Origin: an uncultured Bacteroidales bacterium
GTDB lineage: Bacteria; Bacteroidota; Bacteroidia; Bacteroidales; Muribaculaceae
NCBI GenBank assembly: GCA_905210435.1
Contig: CAJLWO010000004.1
Span: 1-64,000 of the forward strand
Direction: 5' to 3'
DNA: 64,000 bases
Below are positions 16,849 to 25,416 of this stretch, piece by piece. The first letter of the stretch is position 1, and each line of letters starts with the position of its first letter. The notes under the pieces were generated by a model. The model made no database searches. It was given only the letters and a program-made list of their open reading frames with translations, and was not told where the DNA came from. Both the position numbers and the translations under genes were made by a program.

Positions 16849-18288
16849 ATGTGTAACCTTAAATCCAATATCTCCAAAATCAAGACGATTGCCATTGCGG
16901 TAATGCTTTTTGCCATGAGCGCAGTCGACTTTGTATGCTATGGTCAGCAAAAATCGGTAGCGCCCCTCCGTGTCAACGACAGATATTCCATGAGTCCTGA
17001 CTCCCGCTTCAAACCGGAATTGCGATATGTTCTCGTACGTATCAAAGGCGACAACGGAGTAAGCATTGTCGACCTTATCGACGGTAAAGTCGTATCGCGC
17101 AATTTTGCTCCTGTCACCAACTCCAAAGGGAAAATTAGTGGTGAAAATTGGACAACACCGGTATTGGACGATATATTTTGCATAAAAAGGAATAAACAGA
17201 CTAATGGGGAATGGCGTCGTAGCGTATCTATTTATCAAAATCCATCACAACCTGTTTCAGTAGCCTGTTTAACTGATCTATACAGTGCTAATATCATCAA
17301 TCCCAATCTGTTCCCAATATGCAGATACGGCGAACGTATAAAGTTCGTTGACAGCAAAGGCAACGTAAAATTCACCGTAATGCCTATTGACGGCAAAGAG
17401 CCAAGTTCTGTAAGTCCTAATATTTGCAATGGCATTATAGTTGTAAGGGTTGGTAGTGGTGGTAGGGCTGATTCCACTACTAATGACATAGGGAAACAAA
17501 CCGATAATAAATCAACAGAAAAATATGGCGCGATTGACACTACCGGGAAATGGGTAATCTATCCGGAATGGGACAGTTTGGATTCATATCAGATTGGTAT
17601 AATTCAAGGGAATAAAGATGGTGTCAGATATAATATTACTCCGACAGGTAAATCAGTGCGAGATGTCAATGCCGATATGCATCTATATAGACGCGGATGG
17701 CCGGTTCCAAGTAACTTCCTTATTGAAACGGTCTATGATGGCGGTCCTGTTTCCAATATCTACGACCTGAAACAAAACTATATTGCAACTATAGATAACG
17801 CAGATCTTATCAATCCAAATCAGACTCATCCAGAAATTCATTGTGCAAGAAGAGGAAATCGTCATGATTCTAACGGCTGTTACATCGGTTATTCAAATCT
17901 TGTGGATTTATCACATAATAATGCCGTTATTTCAAAAAACTACACATATTTAGATGAATTGCCTGATGGTAACTATCTGGGCCGTAACCGTACCAATGAT
18001 AGTGATACATTCAAGTGTTGGTATGTCAAAGCCGATGGAACAGAAACTCCGCTTCCCGACAATTGTGAATTCCCATTAAGTCACCCCCTTATGGCATTAT
18101 ATTATAAGCCCGAAATTAACCGATTTATAGTGATAGGTAAAAACGGAGCCTCGGGATATATATGTGATTTCAATGGCAACAAAATAGGCAATCTACAGAT
18201 TGAAGAGTTCTACAATACGAAATGGGAAGCCGAGCCGGTAAAGAGCAGCTACTGGCGCAAACATATCCTCGGCGAAGATGATGATTAA
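16849..18288 (+). CDS. Secreted WG-repeat-like protein
   Basis: This 479-residue protein has an N-terminal signal peptide (about 1-32) but no lipobox. Several segments follow the WG/KWG beta-repeat style: RIKFVDSKGNVKFTVMPIDG, KYGAIDTTGKWVIYPEWDSL and IQGNKDGVRYNITPTGK. These suggest a propeller-like surface protein. Its sequence is clearly more AT-rich than gmd-fcl before it, hinting at separate origin. No enzyme motif or partner gene is visible, and function is unknown. Confidence 0.55.
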   Translation: MCNLKSNISKIKTIAIAVMLFAMSAVDFVCYGQQKSVAPLRVNDRYSMSPDSRFKPELRYVLVRIKGDNGVSIVDLIDGKVVSRNFAPVTNSKGKISGENWTTPVLDDIFCIKRNKQTNGEWRRSVSIYQNPSQPVSVACLTDLYSANIINPNLFPICRYGERIKFVDSKGNVKFTVMPIDGKEPSSVSPNICNGIIVVRVGSGGRADSTTNDIGKQTDNKSTEKYGAIDTTGKWVIYPEWDSLDSYQIGIIQGNKDGVRYNITPTGKSVRDVNADMHLYRRGWPVPSNFLIETVYDGGPVSNIYDLKQNYIATIDNADLINPNQTHPEIHCARRGNRHDSNGCYIGYSNLVDLSHNNAVISKNYTYLDELPDGNYLGRNRTNDSDTFKCWYVKADGTETPLPDNCEFPLSHPLMALYYKPEINRFIVIGKNGASGYICDFNGNKIGNLQIEEFYNTKWEAEPVKSSYWRKHILGEDDD

Positions 18289-18479
18289 TTAATATGTTGT
18301 AGCAGCGCTTACAACACGGAGGGTGCTGCGGAAAGTTAAAGCCGAGTTTTGCAGCGCCCTCTTTCTTTACAGAGAAAGATTTTCAGTGTTTTCTTTCTCT
18401 GTAAAGAAAGATTTTTGTAACTGCCAGAATATAAGAGATATATGAATAGCTTTTACGGCTGATGTAAATGGAGGGTAAA

Positions 18480-19601
18480 TTATATTAGGTATTCTAAGGC
18501 GTTTTCCGGCGTTACAATATGGAATGCAGCATCGGGGTATGACTGGGCAAAATGCGGAGGAACGGAGACTTTCTTTGCCGGATTCCATTTAGCTTCGAAT
18601 GCAGTTATTGCACCATCCTTTTCTTCTATCAAGTCAATCTCTTTTTGCTGGGTAGTACGCCAAAACCACATATTGGCGAATGAACGAGAGTAATTGTTCT
18701 GTTTAAGTCTTTCTACTATGAAGAAATTTTCCCATAAGGCGCCTGTGTCTTCGCGATTCTCAGCTTCACGGTAATCGTTAATTACAGCATTCCTTATGCC
18801 TAAATCATAGAAATATATTTTCTTGCTGTATTTCAACTCATTCCGAAGATTGCGAGAGAAACTTCCCAAACGAAATATTATGAAATTTTTTTCAAGTATA
18901 TCGATATATTTTTCTACAGTTTTGGAATCGAGGCCTATGAGTTGCCCTATTTCACGGTAGGCAATTTGGTCGCCGATTTGGCGCGCAAGAGCCTGCACGA
19001 GCAACACGAGCTTGTCCGGTCGGCCAATGCCGTCGAGCTGTAATATATCCTTATAAAGATAGCTTGAAGAAAGTTCGCGAAGCACTTCCTTTTCTTCACC
19101 GGGGAGAGATACGACTTCCGGATAGTATCCATATATCATGCGGTGAGGTATGCTGCGTGTCTCTTTTAAGGCATCGGTATTGTCAACCATCTCCTTGAAA
19201 GAAAGAGGATACATTTTAAACTCGCGCTTGCGTCCGGTAAGACTTTCTCCTACTCCCGCGGCAAGTTGCAATGATGAGCTTCCTGTGGCTATCACCTGAA
19301 CGCTTTTAATCTGGTCCGTGATTAATTTTAATCTCAAGCCAATGCTACTTATTCGTTGAGCCTCATCGACTACAATATATTTTTTATTGCCTATAAAAAG
19401 GCGTAATCTGTCCGTTGTCATCTCAGAAAATATTCGCTGGACGTCAGAGTCATCGCCATTGAGCCACAGCACATCATCCCGATTATCGAAAATCGTATGT
19501 ATTAGAGTTGATTTACCGACCTGTCGTGCCCCAAGTAATATTATTGCCTTGCCTGACCCAAGCTGTGCTTCAATCTGTGGTTTTAGTTGTCGAGCTATCA
19601 T
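18480..19601 (-). CDS. AAA-family ATPase with DUF4143 domain
   Basis: This 373-residue protein has a Walker A motif LLGARQVGKSTLI (about 22-34), a Walker B-like KYIVVDEAQRI (about 73-83), a sensor segment QVIATGSSSLQLA, then a winged-helix part and the C-terminal DUF4143 domain, which has nuclease-like KEIDLIEEKDG and AFEAKWNP elements. Such ATPases are abundant and variably present in Bacteroidetes. Their biological job is not established. The gene stands alone, and its upstream region holds two perfect palindromes (19625-19689) that overlap a -7 box, so it is probably autoregulated or silenced. Confidence 0.85.
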   Translation of the reverse strand: MIARQLKPQIEAQLGSGKAIILLGARQVGKSTLIHTIFDNRDDVLWLNGDDSDVQRIFSEMTTDRLRLFIGNKKYIVVDEAQRISSIGLRLKLITDQIKSVQVIATGSSSLQLAAGVGESLTGRKREFKMYPLSFKEMVDNTDALKETRSIPHRMIYGYYPEVVSLPGEEKEVLRELSSSYLYKDILQLDGIGRPDKLVLLVQALARQIGDQIAYREIGQLIGLDSKTVEKYIDILEKNFIIFRLGSFSRNLRNELKYSKKIYFYDLGIRNAVINDYREAENREDTGALWENFFIVERLKQNNYSRSFANMWFWRTTQQKEIDLIEEKDGAITAFEAKWNPAKKVSVPPHFAQSYPDAAFHIVTPENALEYLI

Positions 19602-19624
19602 TATGAGTATGCGATAAGTATGTT

Positions 19625-19689
19625 ATTCCGCAAATTTAATGAAATTTGCGGAATTAATTCCACAAATTTCGTGATTTTTGTGGAATTAA
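19625..19689 (-). promoter_or_regulatory. Double palindromic operator upstream of the DUF4143 ATPase
   Basis: Palindrome 1 is ATTCCGCAAATTT (19625-19637) with a perfect 13-bp reverse complement at 19642-19654. Palindrome 2 has perfect 13-bp arms at 19654-19666 (TTAATTCCACAAA) and 19677-19689. A further half-site ATTCCGCG follows at 19689. The first palindrome contains TAAATTTG on the minus strand (19638-19631), a -7 box, so a bound protein would cover the promoter. Confidence 0.65.
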
Positions 19690-19721
19690 TTCCGCGTTTT
19701 TCATGTTTTAGGGCTGTCAGA

Positions 19722-19761
19722 TACAAAAATGCGGGTCACACATTTCATGTATGTGACCCGC
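19722..19761 (-). terminator. Terminator of the SIMPL gene
   Basis: The arms GCGGGTCAC (19731-19739) and GTGACCCGC (19753-19761) form a 9-bp stem. On the minus strand the stem is followed by ATTTTTG, giving a rho-independent terminator just after the SIMPL gene stop. Confidence 0.7.
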
Positions 19762-19789
19762 GTGAGGTAGGTGTGGATATGTTTGTCGA

Positions 19790-20497
19790 TCAGTCTTCGA
19801 GGAAGTAGGTGAGGGTGGTGACTACGCGTACGTTTTTGATTGAGGGGGTGAACTGGTCGCGGTTCTCGATTGAGAACTGGCCCTGGTTGGCGGTCTGGAT
19901 TTTGCCGAGTTTGCTTTCTGAGTCGTCGGCAAATTTCTGGGCGGCTTCGCGAGCGTTTTTGGTGGCTTCGGCAATCATCTGCGGCTTGATGTCGTTGAGG
20001 CCTGTGAATTCGTACTGAATGGGGTAGTTGTAGTCGTTTGCCGACAGGGCGATACCCTCTTTAAGCAACTGTCCCTGCTGGCGTATCAGTTCGTCGACTT
20101 TGTCGACCTGTGATGAGGTGACGACAATCACTTCCGATATATTATAGCGGAATTTGTAATTGTTGTCGGAGTAATTGTTGGACGCACGGTCATAGGCTTC
20201 GGGAGCGTTGATACTGATTTCGCTGTCGGTGATGCCTGCGTTATGAAGGAAAGCAAGTATCTTGTCGTTGGTAGTGCTGGTCTGGTCATATAGGTCAGGC
20301 AGGATGTTGCCTTGTATCTGGTACACGATAGGCCAAGTGACCTTGTCGGCTTTTACTTCGCGTTCCGACAGTCCGCGCACGCTGACAGTGCGCTGCGCCG
20401 ACGACATTGATCTGAATCCCGAACGGATGCCCAGTCCTATTGCGAGCAATCCGAGAGCGATAAGCAACGCAGGAATTAATTTCTTTACTACATTCAT
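19790..20497 (-). CDS. SIMPL-domain (DUF541) membrane-anchored protein
   Basis: This 235-residue protein has a membrane anchor or uncleaved signal (about 8-27, LIPALLIALGLLAIGLGI) and a SIMPL domain covering the rest (RTVSVRGLSEREVKADKV at the start, KNVRVVTTLTYFLED at the end). SIMPL proteins form periplasmic ring-like assemblies. Members such as BP26 and YggE are linked to oxidative stress, but the mechanism is unclear. It has its own -7 box (20544-20537) and terminator, so it is monocistronic. Confidence 0.85.
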   Translation of the reverse strand: MNVVKKLIPALLIALGLLAIGLGIRSGFRSMSSAQRTVSVRGLSEREVKADKVTWPIVYQIQGNILPDLYDQTSTTNDKILAFLHNAGITDSEISINAPEAYDRASNNYSDNNYKFRYNISEVIVVTSSQVDKVDELIRQQGQLLKEGIALSANDYNYPIQYEFTGLNDIKPQMIAEATKNAREAAQKFADDSESKLGKIQTANQGQFSIENRDQFTPSIKNVRVVTTLTYFLED

Positions 20498-20536
20498 GAT
20501 TTGGATAATTTAATAAAAATAGATAACCTTCTTTCG

Positions 20537-20544
20537 CAAATATA
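20537..20544 (-). promoter_or_regulatory. -7 box of the SIMPL gene
   Basis: The minus strand reads TATATTTG, an exact TAnnTTTG box. Transcription would begin near 20531, about 34 nt before the ATG. Confidence 0.5.
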
Positions 20545-20587
20545 GTAATTTTATTTATCAACATAATGTCTGCTCAAAAGTTTTTTA

Positions 20588-20595
20588 TATCTTTG
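20588..20595 (+). promoter_or_regulatory. -7 box of the ROK kinase gene
   Basis: TATCTTTG fits the consensus and would give a leader of about 40 nt before the ATG at 20639. Confidence 0.5.
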
Positions 20596-20638
20596 TCAAA
20601 AAATATTTCAAACATTTCTTATCATTAATTTAATTATC

Positions 20639-21667
20639 ATGGCAAAACCTTACGTTGTCGGTATCGACATAGGTGGCACGAATACCGTTTTCGGTATCGT
20701 CGATGCTCGAGGAGTTGTTATAGCAAGCTCTTCAATCAAAACACAGAAGCATAGCAAAATCGAAGATTATATCGACGAACTTTACACCGAGCTTTCCAAA
20801 CTTATAGAAACAAACGACGCCAACGATAAAATCCACGGCATCGGCATCGGAGCTCCCAACGCCAATTACTTCTCAGGCTGCATTGAGACCAATGTCAATC
20901 TCCCCTGGCCGGCTCCAATACCTCTGGCACAGCTCGTGAGCGAAAAATTCGGTATTCCCGTGGCTATCACCAACGATGCCAACGCCGCCGCCATCGGCGA
21001 GATGACCTACGGTGCCGCACGCGGTCTGCGCGACTTCATAATGATAACCCTCGGCACAGGTGTCGGTTCGGGTATCGTAATCAACGGCCAGCTTGTCTAT
21101 GGCCACGACGGTTTTGCCGGCGAACTCGGCCACGTGGTCATGAAGCGCCACAACGGACGTCTTTGCGGCTGCGGACGTACCGGCTGTCTCGAGGCATATT
21201 GCTCGGCAAGCGGCGTAGCGCGCACCGCACGCGAATTCCTCGAAGTGCGCACCGAGCCATCGCTCCTGCGCAATATTCCCATTGACGAAATCACCTCAAA
21301 GGATGTATACGATGCCGCCATTTCGGGCGACAAAATCGCAAAAGACATCTTTGAGTATACCGGAGAAATCCTTGGCGAAGCTCTTGCCGACTTCACCGCA
21401 TTCTCGGCTCCCGAAGCGTTTATCCTCTTCGGCGGTCTGTCAAAGAGCGGCGACCTGATTATGCGCCCGCTGCGCAACTCGCTTGAAAAGAACGTGATGA
21501 ACCCCTGGAAAGGCAAAGTCAAAATCCTTCTTTCCGAGCTCAAGGAAGCCGATGCCGCAGTGCTCGGTGCCTCAGCTCTCGGCTGGGAAGCCAAACCGAT
21601 GGCCGCTCCCTCAGCAGCCCCATCGGCCACAGCAATTACCCCGAGTCCCGCCTCTCCCAAGGCATAA
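20639..21667 (+). CDS. ROK-family sugar kinase (glucokinase-like)
   Basis: This 342-residue cytoplasmic kinase phosphorylates a hexose, most likely glucose. It has the ATP phosphate-binding motif GIDIGGTNTVFGIVD (9-23), the sugar-binding/catalytic segment NDANAAAIGEMTYGAARG, the GTGVGSGIVINGQLV loop, and the ROK zinc site near CGCGRTGCLEAYC. The C-terminal tail is Ala/Pro/Ser-rich and probably disordered. Many Bacteroidales rely on such a ROK enzyme as glucokinase; related activities (N-acetylglucosamine, mannose) cannot be excluded. Confidence 0.9.
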   Translation: MAKPYVVGIDIGGTNTVFGIVDARGVVIASSSIKTQKHSKIEDYIDELYTELSKLIETNDANDKIHGIGIGAPNANYFSGCIETNVNLPWPAPIPLAQLVSEKFGIPVAITNDANAAAIGEMTYGAARGLRDFIMITLGTGVGSGIVINGQLVYGHDGFAGELGHVVMKRHNGRLCGCGRTGCLEAYCSASGVARTAREFLEVRTEPSLLRNIPIDEITSKDVYDAAISGDKIAKDIFEYTGEILGEALADFTAFSAPEAFILFGGLSKSGDLIMRPLRNSLEKNVMNPWKGKVKILLSELKEADAAVLGASALGWEAKPMAAPSAAPSATAITPSPASPKA

Positions 21668-21692
21668 CGACGGCTCGGTATTAAAATAAACT

Positions 21693-21742
21693 CAAGCATC
21701 CTGTACGCGTCATAAATGACACATCAGGATGCTTGTCTTTTT
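21693..21742 (+). terminator. Terminator of the ROK kinase gene
   Basis: The arms CAAGCATCCTG (21693-21703) and CAGGATGCTTG (21725-21735) form a perfect 11-bp stem followed by TCTTTTTTG. Confidence 0.85.
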
Positions 21743-21966
21743 TGTGTACGATAATATTTCTTTACCTGAGGCCGACCGGTAAATCTTCCCGATATTCGTA
21801 GATGAATATAGGGAAAGAATTGAGAATGCTGACACGGCACTCATCGCTCAGTACATGCTTCGCAAGCTGGGATTCGAATATAAGTGATTGGCGGATGTCA
21901 TCTTTATTATCCGGAAATGTATAATTCCCGTTGCAAAGACAATTGGCTTTTTAAACCCTGCGGCCT

Positions 21967-22020
21967 CAAAAAATATGGGGCTAGGCAGGTGGAAAATTGC
22001 GTTTCGACTTTGACTTTAGG
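21967..22020. repeat. 54-bp dispersed repeat, copy 2
   Basis: It is about 50/54 identical to positions 1-54, in the same orientation. It overlaps the end of the short minus-strand frame that carries the mannosidase-like remnant, so it may mark the boundary of an old insertion or deletion. Confidence 0.75.
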
Positions 22021-22039
22021 GAGAGTTGTATTACCAATT

Positions 22040-22450
22040 GATTTTTATGAATTTTGTTTCCAGGGGCGCGAAGCGTGTAGACCTTTTTTTTGAGCGGGAT
22101 TCCCGTTACGTCGCATTCTTTGATACCGTGAATTTTAGCCCGCGGAGATGATACCGCCAGTTCGGCAGTCAGGCCGGCAGTCTCCCGCAATTGCAACAGT
22201 ATGGCATTCTCTCCTTCCATCGGAGCCATATTGACCTGCCGTTCTCCACTTCAAACGGGAATGATATATAATTGCTTTAGGGATTTGTGTCGGCTTTCTT
22301 GCGCAGGCGGTAGGTAATCTCGATTTTCTTTTCAGTATTGTATATGCTGTACTGTATCCTGAGGTGGTCTGCGTTGCGTCCGGCAGCTGTTTAAGCCACA
22401 AATGTATATGTGTCCAATATCGGGCCATGGCGGTATCCCTCGAAGCGCAT
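22040..22450 (-). pseudogene. Remnant of a GH38-type alpha-mannosidase-like gene
   Basis: Read on the minus strand from 22450, one frame gives MRFEGYRHGPILDTYTFVA, a stop, then HLRIQYSIYNTEKKIEITY, another stop after KKADTNP, and YISFPFEVENGR. A second frame continues with ENAILLQLRETAGLTAELAV and IHGIKECDVTGIPL. The string resembles the C-terminal beta-sandwich of GH38 alpha-mannosidases (the usual AFPF segment and a CDL-like end). Two in-frame stops and a frameshift show it is dead. The catalytic domain is absent. Identification is from memory of the family pattern. Confidence 0.45.
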
Positions 22451-22769
22451 TTGTTGCCGGTATAAAAAAAAGAAATGATTGTCTCTCGACAATCAATCTT
22501 AGTTAACCTTAAATCTAATACCATGAAAAACACATTGCAAAGTTATGGCTTTTTCATGGATTGTCAATAGTTTTTATAATAAAAATGCGTGTATTTAACA
22601 TCTTTTATTGACATGTTGCTTTAATTGGCGTGACATTATGATATTTGCGCAGATTAGATGCGGTAATTATGACATTTTGCTATCAAACGGAGCATAATCG
22701 CTGATTTGTGCCTGACTCACCTGCTGTAAGCCCTGTTAACATTTGTTTGCTATTTCAGTAAAATATTGA

Positions 22770-22800
22770 AGCACAGAAGATTTTGCTTGTCTTCTGTGCT
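22770..22800 (-). terminator. Terminator-like hairpin after nqrF
   Basis: The arms AGCACAGAAG (22770-22779) and CTTCTGTGCT (22791-22800) form a perfect 10-bp stem. On the minus strand it is followed by an AT-rich tract (TTCAATATTTTA). It ends the nqr operon. Confidence 0.65.
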
Positions 22801-22835
22801 CCGGAATGCATATTGCGCTATCGTTTTAGAAACTG

Positions 22836-24128
22836 TCAGCCGCCGAAGTTGTCGTAATGGATGCTTTCGGGGTCGACGCCGAGGGAGTCGAGCATCTTGT
22901 TGACGGCGGCACTCATCGGGCCGGGACCGCACATATAGTACTCGATATCCTCGGGGTTCGGGTGATTCTTAAGATAAGTGTCGTAGATTACCTGATGTAC
23001 GAATCCCGGCGTGTATTTCACGCCTGCCGCATCGGCCGCAGGATCGGGACGGTCAAGAGCGAGATGGAACTTGAAGTTGGGGAAATCCTTCTCAAGCTGC
23101 AGGAAATCGTCGAGATAGAACACTTCGTTGAGCGCGCGGGCGCCGTAGAAATAGTTCATGACACGGTCGGTGGTGTGGAGAGTCTTTGTCATGTGCATGA
23201 TCTGTGCGCGCAAGGGTGCCATACCGGCGCCTCCGCCTATCCACATCATTTCGGCCTGAGAGTCAAATATAGGATGGAAATCGCCGTAAGGACCCGACAT
23301 GATTACCTTGTCGCCGGGTTTCAGCGTGAATATGTAGCTTGAGGCGATACCCGGCATCACATCCTGGAATCCGACTTCGGGCTTCGGCTTGAACGGAGGC
23401 GTGGCGATACGTACCGTCAGCATTATGCGGTCGCCCTCCGCCGGGTAGTTGGCCATCGAATAGGCGCGCACGGTAGTCTCCGTATTCACGCACTTGAGGC
23501 CGAACAGACCGAATTTTTCCCATGCCGGGAGATATTCCTCGCCGATGAGGCTCTTGTCGATATCCTTGTCGTAGTCCATCGAGTAAGGGGGTATTTTGAT
23601 CTGCGCGTAGGAGCCGGGGATGAAGTTCATGTGCTCGCCCGGAGGAAGAGCCACGATAAATTCCTTGATAAACGTAGCGACATTCTTGTTGGAGATGACC
23701 TCGCACTCCCACTCCTTGACATCGAGAGCCGAAGCGGGAACAAGTATCTTCATATCCTCCTTGACCTTCACCTGACATGCCAGGCGCCAGTCGTCCTTCA
23801 TCTCCTTTCGCGAGAAATGCACGGCCTCCGTGGGCAGTATCTGGCCGCCTCCCTCGGGCACACGCACGCGGCACTGGCCGCAGCTGCCCTTGCCGCCGCA
23901 GGCCGACGAGAGGAATATATTCCGGTCGGCGAGAGTGGAAAGCAGCGACTTTCCGGCCGGCACTTTGACATTGTCGGTGTCATTGATGTTGATGTTGACA
24001 TCACCGCTCTTGACAAGGTATTTCTTAGCCACAAGCAAAATGATAACGAGCAGGAGCGTTATCCCCAGAAAGATGCCGACAGTGGCTATCAATGTCGACA
24101 TCATAGCTGATTGTTCGAGTAGTAACAT
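22836..24128 (-). CDS. nqrF: Na+-translocating NADH:quinone oxidoreductase subunit F
   Basis: This 430-residue subunit is the NADH-oxidising entry point of Na+-NQR. A membrane helix (about 15-36) is followed by a 2Fe-2S ferredoxin domain with Cys77, Cys83, Cys86 and Cys118 (ACGGKGSCGQCRV and ACQV), then an FAD domain (RAYSMANYP) and an NADH-binding domain (GPYGDFHPIF, IGGGAGMAPLRAQI) ending in CGPGPMSAAVNKML. The start may be the internal Met10 (24101), which matches other NqrF proteins better. It is the last gene of nqrABCDEF, 15 bp after nqrE. Confidence 0.96.
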   Translation of the reverse strand: MLLLEQSAMMSTLIATVGIFLGITLLLVIILLVAKKYLVKSGDVNININDTDNVKVPAGKSLLSTLADRNIFLSSACGGKGSCGQCRVRVPEGGGQILPTEAVHFSRKEMKDDWRLACQVKVKEDMKILVPASALDVKEWECEVISNKNVATFIKEFIVALPPGEHMNFIPGSYAQIKIPPYSMDYDKDIDKSLIGEEYLPAWEKFGLFGLKCVNTETTVRAYSMANYPAEGDRIMLTVRIATPPFKPKPEVGFQDVMPGIASSYIFTLKPGDKVIMSGPYGDFHPIFDSQAEMMWIGGGAGMAPLRAQIMHMTKTLHTTDRVMNYFYGARALNEVFYLDDFLQLEKDFPNFKFHLALDRPDPAADAAGVKYTPGFVHQVIYDTYLKNHPNPEDIEYYMCGPGPMSAAVNKMLDSLGVDPESIHYDNFGG

Positions 24129-24143
24129 AGCGACAGTTGCTTA

Positions 24144-24761
24144 TCAGATTTTAATACCGAGGAAGCTCATGAAGGCGATGCCCATGAGTCCGGTGAGGAT
24201 GAAAGTGATGCCTACACCGCGCAGCGGACGCGGTATGTTGGAATATGTGGCAAGACGCTCGCGTATTGCAGCTATCGCCACGATGGCGAGAAGCCAGCCG
24301 AGGCCCCATCCGCCGCCTGCGCATATCGCAGTGCCGACATTGGAGAAATCGCGCTGCTGCATAAAGAGCGAGCCGCCGAGTATGGCACAGTTGACGGCGA
24401 TAAGCGGCAGGAATATACCGAGCTGGGCGTAGAGCGCGGGGCTGTATTTCTCCACCACCATCTCCACGAGCTGCGTCATCGAAGCGATTACAGCGATAAA
24501 CATGATGAGCGACAGGAAGCTGAGGTCGACGCCGGCATAGTCGGGTCCGAGCCATGCCAGCGCGCCCGCTTTGAGCACATATGTGTTGAGCAGGTAGTTG
24601 ATGGGCAGCGTGATTGCAAGCATGAATGTCACAGCCACCCCGAGGCCGAATGCCGTTTTTACATTTTTGGATACCGCCAGAAAGGAGCACATGCCCAGGA
24701 AGTAGGCGAATATCATGTTGTCGACGAAAATCGAACGTATAAAGATATTGAAATTTTCCAT
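24144..24761 (-). CDS. nqrE: Na+-translocating NADH:quinone oxidoreductase subunit E
   Basis: This 205-residue subunit has six membrane helices and is homologous to NqrD in inverted topology. Together they hold the intramembrane Fe centre. Visible family segments are FAYFLGMCSFLAVSKNVKTA and CAILGGSLFMQQRDF, each with a conserved Cys that ligates the iron. The length is normal. It lies 14 bp after nqrD. Confidence 0.95.
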   Translation of the reverse strand: MENFNIFIRSIFVDNMIFAYFLGMCSFLAVSKNVKTAFGLGVAVTFMLAITLPINYLLNTYVLKAGALAWLGPDYAGVDLSFLSLIMFIAVIASMTQLVEMVVEKYSPALYAQLGIFLPLIAVNCAILGGSLFMQQRDFSNVGTAICAGGGWGLGWLLAIVAIAAIRERLATYSNIPRPLRGVGITFILTGLMGIAFMSFLGIKI

Positions 24762-24775
24762 TGTCGTCTGTAATT

Positions 24776-25399
24776 TTATTCCTGAATATCTTTATTGATT
24801 GAACGGTGTACCCAGATGATGCAGCCCACGATGATAAGCGCCATGGGCGGGAGTATCATCAGGCCGTTGTTGGCATAGCCGGCGGCGTAGAACGACTTCG
24901 GTATGACCTGCATACCGAGCAGCGTGCCCGAGCCGAGCAACTCGCGGAAAAACGCCACGATTACAAGTATGACGGTATAGCCGATGCCGTTGCCCACACC
25001 GTCGAGAAACGACGGCCACGGACTGTTGGCCATGGCGAACGCCTCGAGGCGTCCCATCAATATACAGTTCGTGATAATCAGACCTATGAACACCGAGAGC
25101 TGCACCGCCACATCGTAGGCGAACGCCAGCAGCAGCTGGTTGACGATGATAACCAGACCGGCCACCACCACAAGCTGTACGATGATACGTATGTTGGTCG
25201 GGATAGTATTGCGTATCAGCGATATGATGACATTGGAGAAAGCGAGCACCGCAATCACCGACATACCCATCACTATCGCGGGCTCGAGCTTCGCCGTGAC
25301 AGCGAGCACCGAACAGATACCGAGTATCTGCACCACGACAGGATTGTCCTTGGAGAACGGATTGAAAAATACCGTCTTGTTTTTTATCTTTTCAGCCAT
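24776..25399 (-). CDS. nqrD: Na+-translocating NADH:quinone oxidoreductase subunit D
   Basis: This 207-residue, six-helix subunit pairs with NqrE. Conserved parts are NPVVVQILGICSVLAVTAKL and GLIITNCILMGRLEAFAMAN, with the two iron-ligating Cys residues. It starts 17 bp after nqrC. Confidence 0.95.
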   Translation of the reverse strand: MAEKIKNKTVFFNPFSKDNPVVVQILGICSVLAVTAKLEPAIVMGMSVIAVLAFSNVIISLIRNTIPTNIRIIVQLVVVAGLVIIVNQLLLAFAYDVAVQLSVFIGLIITNCILMGRLEAFAMANSPWPSFLDGVGNGIGYTVILVIVAFFRELLGSGTLLGMQVIPKSFYAAGYANNGLMILPPMALIIVGCIIWVHRSINKDIQE

Positions 25400-25416
25400 A
25401 GCTTAATATTTTTATC

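Larger units (their letters stand above)
21743..22835. other. Decayed intergenic region
   Basis: There is no intact gene in these roughly 1.1 kb. The region holds a short orphan coding-like stretch (21783-21887, reading IFPIFVDEYRERIENADTAL before a TGA), the second copy of the 54-bp repeat (21967-22020), a broken mannosidase-like remnant on the minus strand (about 22040-22450), an AT-rich stretch (22450-22750) and the nqr terminator. Confidence 0.6.

Noticed and set aside
21884..22093. 70-codon plus-strand ORF over the 54-bp repeat
   Set aside because: It is produced by the dispersed repeat read in a chance frame; no independent support.
22135..22533. 132-codon minus-strand ORF in the decayed region
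   Set aside because: The reading frame mixes AT-rich non-coding DNA with an out-of-frame copy of the mannosidase-like remnant; it is better described as a pseudogene.
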